The notes beneath the pieces are model-generated. The model made no database searches. It was not told the origin of the DNA and was given only the letters and a program-made list of their open reading frames with translations. From positions 1-9,858 of the forward strand of contig JAQTVP010000050.1 of assembly GCA_028707015.1 (NCBI GenBank): a DNA stretch of 9,858 nt. The letters run 5' to 3'. Both the position numbers and the translations under genes were made by a program. Positions 6,741-9,858 of the stretch are shown piece after piece; position 1 is the first letter of the stretch; each line of letters begins with the position of its first letter. The DNA comes from Dehalococcoidales bacterium. GTDB taxonomy: Bacteria; Chloroflexota; Dehalococcoidia; Dehalococcoidales; JAQTVP01.

Positions 6741-6793
6741 GTCAATACTGGCCGAGTGCTTTGGTATATAAATATTAAGTGCTATTCTACTAA

Positions 6794-6827
6794 CTACTAT
6801 TAAGGGTTGACATACCCTTAATAGTAG
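6794..6827. repeat. Perfect 13-bp inverted repeat with 8-base centre
   Basis: CTACTATTAAGGG (6794-6806) and CCCTTAATAGTAG (6815-6827) are exact reverse complements. The central eight bases plus the start of the right arm hold TTGACATA. There is no T-run on either side, so it is unlikely to be a terminator. The dyad straddles a promoter-like -35, which fits an operator for a dimeric repressor, or a cruciform. Confidence 0.75.
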
Positions 6828-6833
6828 CATAAT
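6807..6833 (+). promoter_or_regulatory. Promoter candidate for the structured RNA
   Basis: A perfect -35 TTGACA lies at 6807-6812. The best -10 is CATAAT at 6828-6833 (5 of 6), but the spacer is only 15. At 17 bases the hexamer is the poorer TAATTA. Transcription would begin near 6840, at the foot of a hairpin. The -35 begins the loop of the inverted repeat and the right arm fills the spacer, so a protein bound there would block polymerase. Confidence 0.5.
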
Positions 6834-6835
6834 TA

Positions 6836-7200
6836 CTTTCACCACCGTATTAGCTGGTGGTGAAAGGAGGGAAATTGTGTTGGCATAATTTTTGCTCCTA
6901 GCCGAGCCCGTGTTGAGTAGAATGTAGGCAACTACATTCCCGAATCCATCCGATTGAAGTAGGGTTATAAACCGTTTTCTACGGAGACTGGCTGGATCTT
7001 GGACAACCTTGTGTACGGCTATTTGGGAAAAAATGCACAATTGCACTACTGCTATGCCATGGTCATAGGCACCCCTTGGGGCTCTTAGCGGTTTAGCTGG
7101 CTCAGCTAGTTGGGAAATTAGTCCCCAGCGAATGGGGTGGGGGAAATTTGATTACCGTACCGCGGTTGGTGACTAAGTCTACTCCACACCGTCACACTCC
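6836..7200 (+). ncRNA. Candidate structured noncoding RNA (unassigned)
   Basis: A GC island: 50% G+C counted over 6901-6960 and 55% over 7081-7140, against 17% over 7261-7320. No frame in it reads as a known protein. Plus-strand hairpins: CTTTCACCACC/GGTGGTGAAAG (6836-6846/6856-6866, 11 bp); GAATGTAG/CTACATTC with a GCAA tetraloop (6920-6939, 8 bp); CCGT/ACGG (6972-6984); CTATG/CATAG (7052-7068); CCC/GGG (7072-7081); TAGCTG/CAGCTA (7094-7108); CCCCA/TGGGG with loop GCGAA (7123-7137). A long-range helix GTGT-T-GAGTAGA (6910-6921) with TCTACTC-C-ACAC (7178-7189) could close the domain. GNRA-type loops occur only in plus sense, supporting this strand. It does not match the signatures I know of RNase P, tmRNA, SRP RNA, 6S, T-box, cobalamin or group I/II elements. 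The 3' end is not defined; no terminator follows. Confidence 0.5.
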
Positions 7201-7445
7201 TCTCCGCATGAAGTATATGATCCCGTATTAATTGATAGTTTATTATTGATTTGTTACTAAAATGAAAAGGTAATAATAAAAAATATTTCTAGCAAAAATA
7301 ATACTAGACATTATAAAAACATTGTGCTAAGCTAACCGAACTACTTTAAAAAAATATCCTAGTGCATATTTGCTTTCTTTAGATAAAAACAACAAAAAGT
7401 GAATTAGATTTAGCGTGGTTAAACTAAAGGATTAATGGATAAAAA
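7201..7445. other. Very AT-rich spacer before the sucCD leader
   Basis: No gene is seen. The base composition drops sharply from the GC island into this stretch. Short T/A-rich runs give several weak -10-like hexamers, but no TTGACA-like -35 at proper distance, so the promoter of the sucCD operon could not be fixed. It may lie here or be the one at 6807. Confidence 0.4.
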
Positions 7446-7483
7446 TTAAACAATAATCAAATATAAAATCAGGAATTGTTTAA
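7446..7483. repeat. 9-bp inverted repeat TTAAACAAT-N20-ATTGTTTAA
   Basis: Perfect arms at 7446-7454 and 7475-7483; the last base of the right arm is the A of the leader ORF start. The 20-base centre contains TATAAAAT and ends in the AGGA of the leader ORF's ribosome binding site. It may be an operator, or an RNA hairpin that exposes or hides that site. Confidence 0.4.
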
Positions 7484-7527
7484 TGTCAGGATATTATGTG
7501 GCGGAATGGTGGATAGTGGACCTTTAG
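7483..7527 (+). CDS. Possible 14-codon leader ORF upstream of sucC
   Basis: ATG at 7483 with AGGA (7471-7474) eight bases upstream opens a frame encoding MSGYYVAEWWIVDL and ending in TAG at 7525-7527. sucC begins six bases later in the same frame and has no good ribosome binding site of its own (only a weak TAGAG), so termination-reinitiation coupling is possible. The peptide has two adjacent Trp and two adjacent Tyr codons. There is no recognisable family; expression is inferred only from position and the ribosome binding site. Confidence 0.35.
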   Translation: MSGYYVAEWWIVDL

Positions 7528-7533
7528 AGTAGT

Positions 7534-8667
7534 ATGAAACTTTTTGAATATGAAGCTAAAGATATTTTCCTTGGGTATGGGATAGCTGTTCCTGAAGGGA
7601 ATATAGCTAATAATTCAAACGAAGCTGAAGCAATAGCAAGAGAAATAAACAGACCTGTTGTATTAAAATCACAGATTTTGGTTTCGGGTAGGGGTAAGGG
7701 CGGAGGAATAATATTCGCTGACAGCATTACTGAAAGTGAAAAAGAAGCATCTAAACTAATCGGCACTCTTATTAAAGGAATCATTGTAGATAGACTGTTA
7801 GTCGAAGAAAAACTTGATATTGCAGAACAATATTATGCCTCAGTAATCATAGACAGAAAAGCCAAAAAGTATGTTATATTAGCCTCTACAAGCGGGGGAG
7901 TTGATATTGAAGAAATAGCTAAAATTTCCCCAGAGAAGATAGTACGTTACTGGGTTCATCCTGCTGATGGATTTAGTAAACAAGCTGCCGAATCGATGTT
8001 ATCCCAATTTTCGAATTTAAGTCACGATGATATCACTAAATTTGCTTCCATAATCCATACTTTATATAAGGTTACTATGGATTATGATGCCGAATTGGTT
8101 GAGATAAATCCATTAGTAAAAACGGCTTCCGGTAAATTCATAGCTGCTGACGCAAGAATAATAGTGGATGATAATGCTATTTTTCGACATCCTGAATTTA
8201 GTAGTAGAGATATGGTAAGAAGTGATGATACTCCTCTGGAAGCCGAAGCTAGGAAGCAAGGGATTTCCTATGTAGATCTATCTGGAGATATCGGAATTAT
8301 TGGTAATGGTGCTGGTTTAGTAATGGCGACACTGGATCTAGTTAATTATTTTGGTGGTAAACCAGCAAACTTTTTAGATGTTGGTGGTGGAGCTAAACCT
8401 GAAGTTATTAAAAAAGGACTGAAGCTGGTAATGTCAAAACCTGAGGTCAAGGGCGTTCTGGTAAATTGCCTGGGCGGAATAACAAGATGTGGCATAGTTG
8501 CACAAGGGATTATTGAGGCACTCCAAGAGGCTTGTGAAAAAAAACCGATTATAGTAAGGATGATTGGTACCGATGAAAAAGAAGGAATCCAATTATTAAA
8601 CGAAGCTGGAGTACCTGTTTACCCAACTTTAGAGGAAGCTGCAGAGGAAATTTTAAAACGAACGTGA
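7534..8667 (+). CDS. sucC: Succinyl-CoA ligase (ADP/GDP-forming) beta subunit
   Basis: Complete, 377 residues (usual length about 385-390). The protein forms the nucleotide-binding half of succinyl-CoA synthetase: succinyl-CoA + NDP + Pi gives succinate + NTP + CoA. The N-terminal ATP-grasp domain begins MKLFEYEAKDIFLGYGI and has the phosphate-binding loop GRGKGGG (residues 52-58), the metal/nucleotide region VEINPLV (189-195) and AADARIIVDDNA (204-215). The C-terminal CoA-ligase domain has NGAGLVMATLDLV (258-270), PANFLDVGGGA (277-287) and the GGITRCG turn (314-320). It is followed by sucD after nine bases and the sucD ribosome binding site overlaps its stop codon, so the two are co-translated. 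A related malate-CoA ligase cannot be separated by eye. Confidence 0.93.
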   Translation: MKLFEYEAKDIFLGYGIAVPEGNIANNSNEAEAIAREINRPVVLKSQILVSGRGKGGGIIFADSITESEKEASKLIGTLIKGIIVDRLLVEEKLDIAEQYYASVIIDRKAKKYVILASTSGGVDIEEIAKISPEKIVRYWVHPADGFSKQAAESMLSQFSNLSHDDITKFASIIHTLYKVTMDYDAELVEINPLVKTASGKFIAADARIIVDDNAIFRHPEFSSRDMVRSDDTPLEAEARKQGISYVDLSGDIGIIGNGAGLVMATLDLVNYFGGKPANFLDVGGGAKPEVIKKGLKLVMSKPEVKGVLVNCLGGITRCGIVAQGIIEALQEACEKKPIIVRMIGTDEKEGIQLLNEAGVPVYPTLEEAAEEILKRT

Positions 8668-8676
8668 GGCAGTAAC

Positions 8677-9546
8677 TTGGGTATTATATTAAGTGAAAAA
8701 CCGAAAGTTATAGTACAAGGAATAACCGGAAATACAGGAAGATTCCATACAGCATTAATGTTACAATATGGTACAAATATAGTTGCTGGGGTAACTCCAG
8801 GTAGAGGCGGAGAAGAGGTTGAAGGAATACCTGTTTTTAATACTGTATCAGAAGCATCCGGTAAATTTAATTCCGATACGTCAATTATGTTTGTCCCCGC
8901 AAATACTGCTAAGGATGCTGTTTTTGAGGCTATTAGTGCTGGTATAAAGATACTGGTAATTATTACCGAAGGTATCCCTCAAAAAGATGCTATCCAGTTT
9001 ATTAACAAAGCTAATGATATTGGGGATATTATAATTATAGGGCCTAATTCTCCCGGTTTAATAGCTCCTCCGCATAAAATAAATATTGGAATTATGCCAG
9101 ACCATATTTTTAATCGTGGTAACGTTGGTATTGTCTTCAGAAGTGGTACTTTAACCTATGAAATTGCTTGGCACATAACTAATAAAGGTTTGGGCCAAAG
9201 TACCTGTGTGGGTATTGGGGGAGATGCTATTGTTGGCTTAGATTATATTAAAATCCTTAAAATGTTTAAAGCTGATGAGGAAACAAAGAAGGTGGTTTTA
9301 CTAGGCGAAATAGGTGGTAACGCAGAGGAATTGGTAGCTCAATATATCAGCGAAACAAACTATCCCAAACCAGTGGTGGCTTATATCGCTGGTAGATCAG
9401 CTCCTTCAGGGAAACGTATGGGGCATGCCGGTGCAATAATAATGGGTAATACTGGAACAGCAGAATCAAAAATTAATGCATTTACTGCTGCTGGTGTGCC
9501 AGAAGCCGAAAAACCTAGTGATGTAGTAAAACTACTGGAAATATGA
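8677..9546 (+). CDS. sucD: Succinyl-CoA ligase alpha subunit
   Basis: Complete, 289 residues, the normal length. The start is TTG at 8677 with GAGG at 8666-8669, seven bases upstream and overlapping the sucC stop. The Rossmann-like CoA-binding domain has GITGNTGRFHT (residues 15-25) and VTPGRGG (39-45). The C-terminal domain has RSGTLTYE (155-162), GQSTCVGIGGD (173-183) and the active phosphohistidine His250 in MGHAGAI, so it should be catalytically competent. The GPNxPG turn reads GPNSPG (122-127) instead of the common GPNCPG. It pairs with the SucC subunit encoded just upstream. The malic enzyme gene follows after 15 bases. Confidence 0.94.
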   Translation: MGIILSEKPKVIVQGITGNTGRFHTALMLQYGTNIVAGVTPGRGGEEVEGIPVFNTVSEASGKFNSDTSIMFVPANTAKDAVFEAISAGIKILVIITEGIPQKDAIQFINKANDIGDIIIIGPNSPGLIAPPHKINIGIMPDHIFNRGNVGIVFRSGTLTYEIAWHITNKGLGQSTCVGIGGDAIVGLDYIKILKMFKADEETKKVVLLGEIGGNAEELVAQYISETNYPKPVVAYIAGRSAPSGKRMGHAGAIIMGNTGTAESKINAFTAAGVPEAEKPSDVVKLLEI

Positions 9547-9561
9547 ATAAAGGAGAGATTA

Positions 9562-9858
9562 ATGTCTCAAAAAGTAACTAAAGAGGAACTTCTCGCTAAA
9601 GCGCGTAAACCAGCAGATGATGCTATGAAAATGCATCCGTTTTATCGAGGGAAAATGCAGACAATTCCCAGGTGCGCAGTTCGGGACTTTACTGATTTTG
9701 CTATTTGGTATACTCCTGGCGTGGCGGAACCATGCAGAGCTATACAGGCTGATAAAGAAAAGGTATATGAATATACCAATAAATGGAATACTGTAGCTGT
9801 AGTATCTGATGGTACCAGAGTCTTGGGTTTAGGGGATATTGGTCCTGAAGCTGCTATG
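9562..9858 (+). CDS. NAD(P)-dependent malic enzyme, N-terminal part (runs off window)
   Basis: ATG at 9562 with AGGAGAG four bases upstream; 99 codons are present and the frame is open to the window edge. It shows the malic enzyme N-terminus: a short helical lead, HPFYRGKMQ, then IWYTPGVAEPCRAI (residues 48-61) with the catalytic Tyr50, and NTVAVVSDGTRVLGLGDIGPEAAM (76-99). The short lead and YTPGVAEP form belong to the prokaryotic oxaloacetate-decarboxylating type (about 400 residues), or the first domain of the longer MaeB type, which the missing part would decide. It converts malate to pyruvate and CO2 with reduction of NAD(P). Third gene of the sucC-sucD operon. Confidence 0.92.
   Translation, partial: MSQKVTKEELLAKARKPADDAMKMHPFYRGKMQTIPRCAVRDFTDFAIWYTPGVAEPCRAIQADKEKVYEYTNKWNTVAVVSDGTRVLGLGDIGPEAAM

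Noticed and set aside
6687..7046. N-terminal extension of the hydrolase frame by 120 codons
   Set aside because: The extension starts at a GTG without a ribosome binding site, matches no hydrolase domain, and runs through the hairpin island. ATG 6686 has a good ribosome binding site and begins a normal-length hydrolase.
7123..7184. T-box leader, suggested by TACCGCGG at 7158-7165
   Set aside because: The T-box signature needs GGGTGG directly before ACCGCG, plus a specifier stem and terminator. Here the G-rich run is separated by about 18 bases, there is no terminator, and sucC is not an amino-acid gene.
6836..7200. RNase P RNA, tmRNA, SRP RNA, cobalamin riboswitch or group I/II intron
   Set aside because: None of the conserved boxes of these RNAs that I know could be found, and no reverse transcriptase or splice-site context is present.
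7525..7527. TAG before sucC read as pyrrolysine, extending SucC by 17 residues
   Set aside because: SucC proteins begin with the MKLFEYEAK-type start found at 7534, and the upstream codons match nothing in the family.
7524..7784. Minus-strand reading frame opposite the start of sucC
   Set aside because: It is an antisense shadow of a strongly recognised ATP-grasp domain with no ribosome binding site.

Overview
The window is low in G+C and comes from a bacterial chromosome. The strong AGGAGG-type ribosome binding sites, near-consensus TTGACA/TATAAT promoters, frequent GTG/TTG starts, and the gene types (iron alcohol dehydrogenase, DUF3795, succinyl-CoA ligase with malic enzyme) suggest an anaerobic Firmicute of the Clostridia/Peptococcaceae kind. 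A Chloroflexi-like anaerobe cannot be excluded. No phage, transposase or CRISPR gene is visible.

Layout: 1-226 is AT-rich noncoding DNA. 227-1303 (minus) encodes a membrane-anchored coiled-coil protein with a transglutaminase-like Cys-His-Asp domain facing outward. 1605-2741 is a complete iron-dependent alcohol dehydrogenase with its own promoter. A tRNA-Gln(CTG) at 2810-2883 sits behind a perfect consensus promoter. 2970-3431 (minus) is a small two-helix membrane protein with a MazG-like tail. From 3720 to 5813 there is a plus-strand run of small accessory genes: a cupin, a nucleotide-cyclase-fold gene broken by an in-frame TAA, a DUF3795 cysteine-rich protein and a second cupin. 5883-6686 (minus) is an alpha/beta hydrolase.

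The 847-bp gap between the hydrolase and the next gene (6687-7533) is the most unusual part. It holds a 13-bp perfect inverted repeat around a promoter-like TTGACA. This is followed by a roughly 370-nt island of 50-55% G+C in DNA that falls to 17% G+C just downstream. The island is full of hairpins, has GNRA-type loops in plus-strand sense, and has a long-range helix that could close it. I cannot assign it to a known RNA family and call it a candidate structured noncoding RNA. After it come an AT-rich inverted repeat and a 14-codon leader ORF that ends six bases before sucC.

7534-9858 is a tight operon: succinyl-CoA ligase beta (sucC), alpha (sucD), and the first 99 codons of a malic enzyme. 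Together these interconvert C4 acids, CoA esters and pyruvate while making ATP or GTP and reduced cofactor, as expected in a fermentative or syntrophic anaerobe. The structured RNA and leader ORF lie where they could control this operon, but that link is inference.
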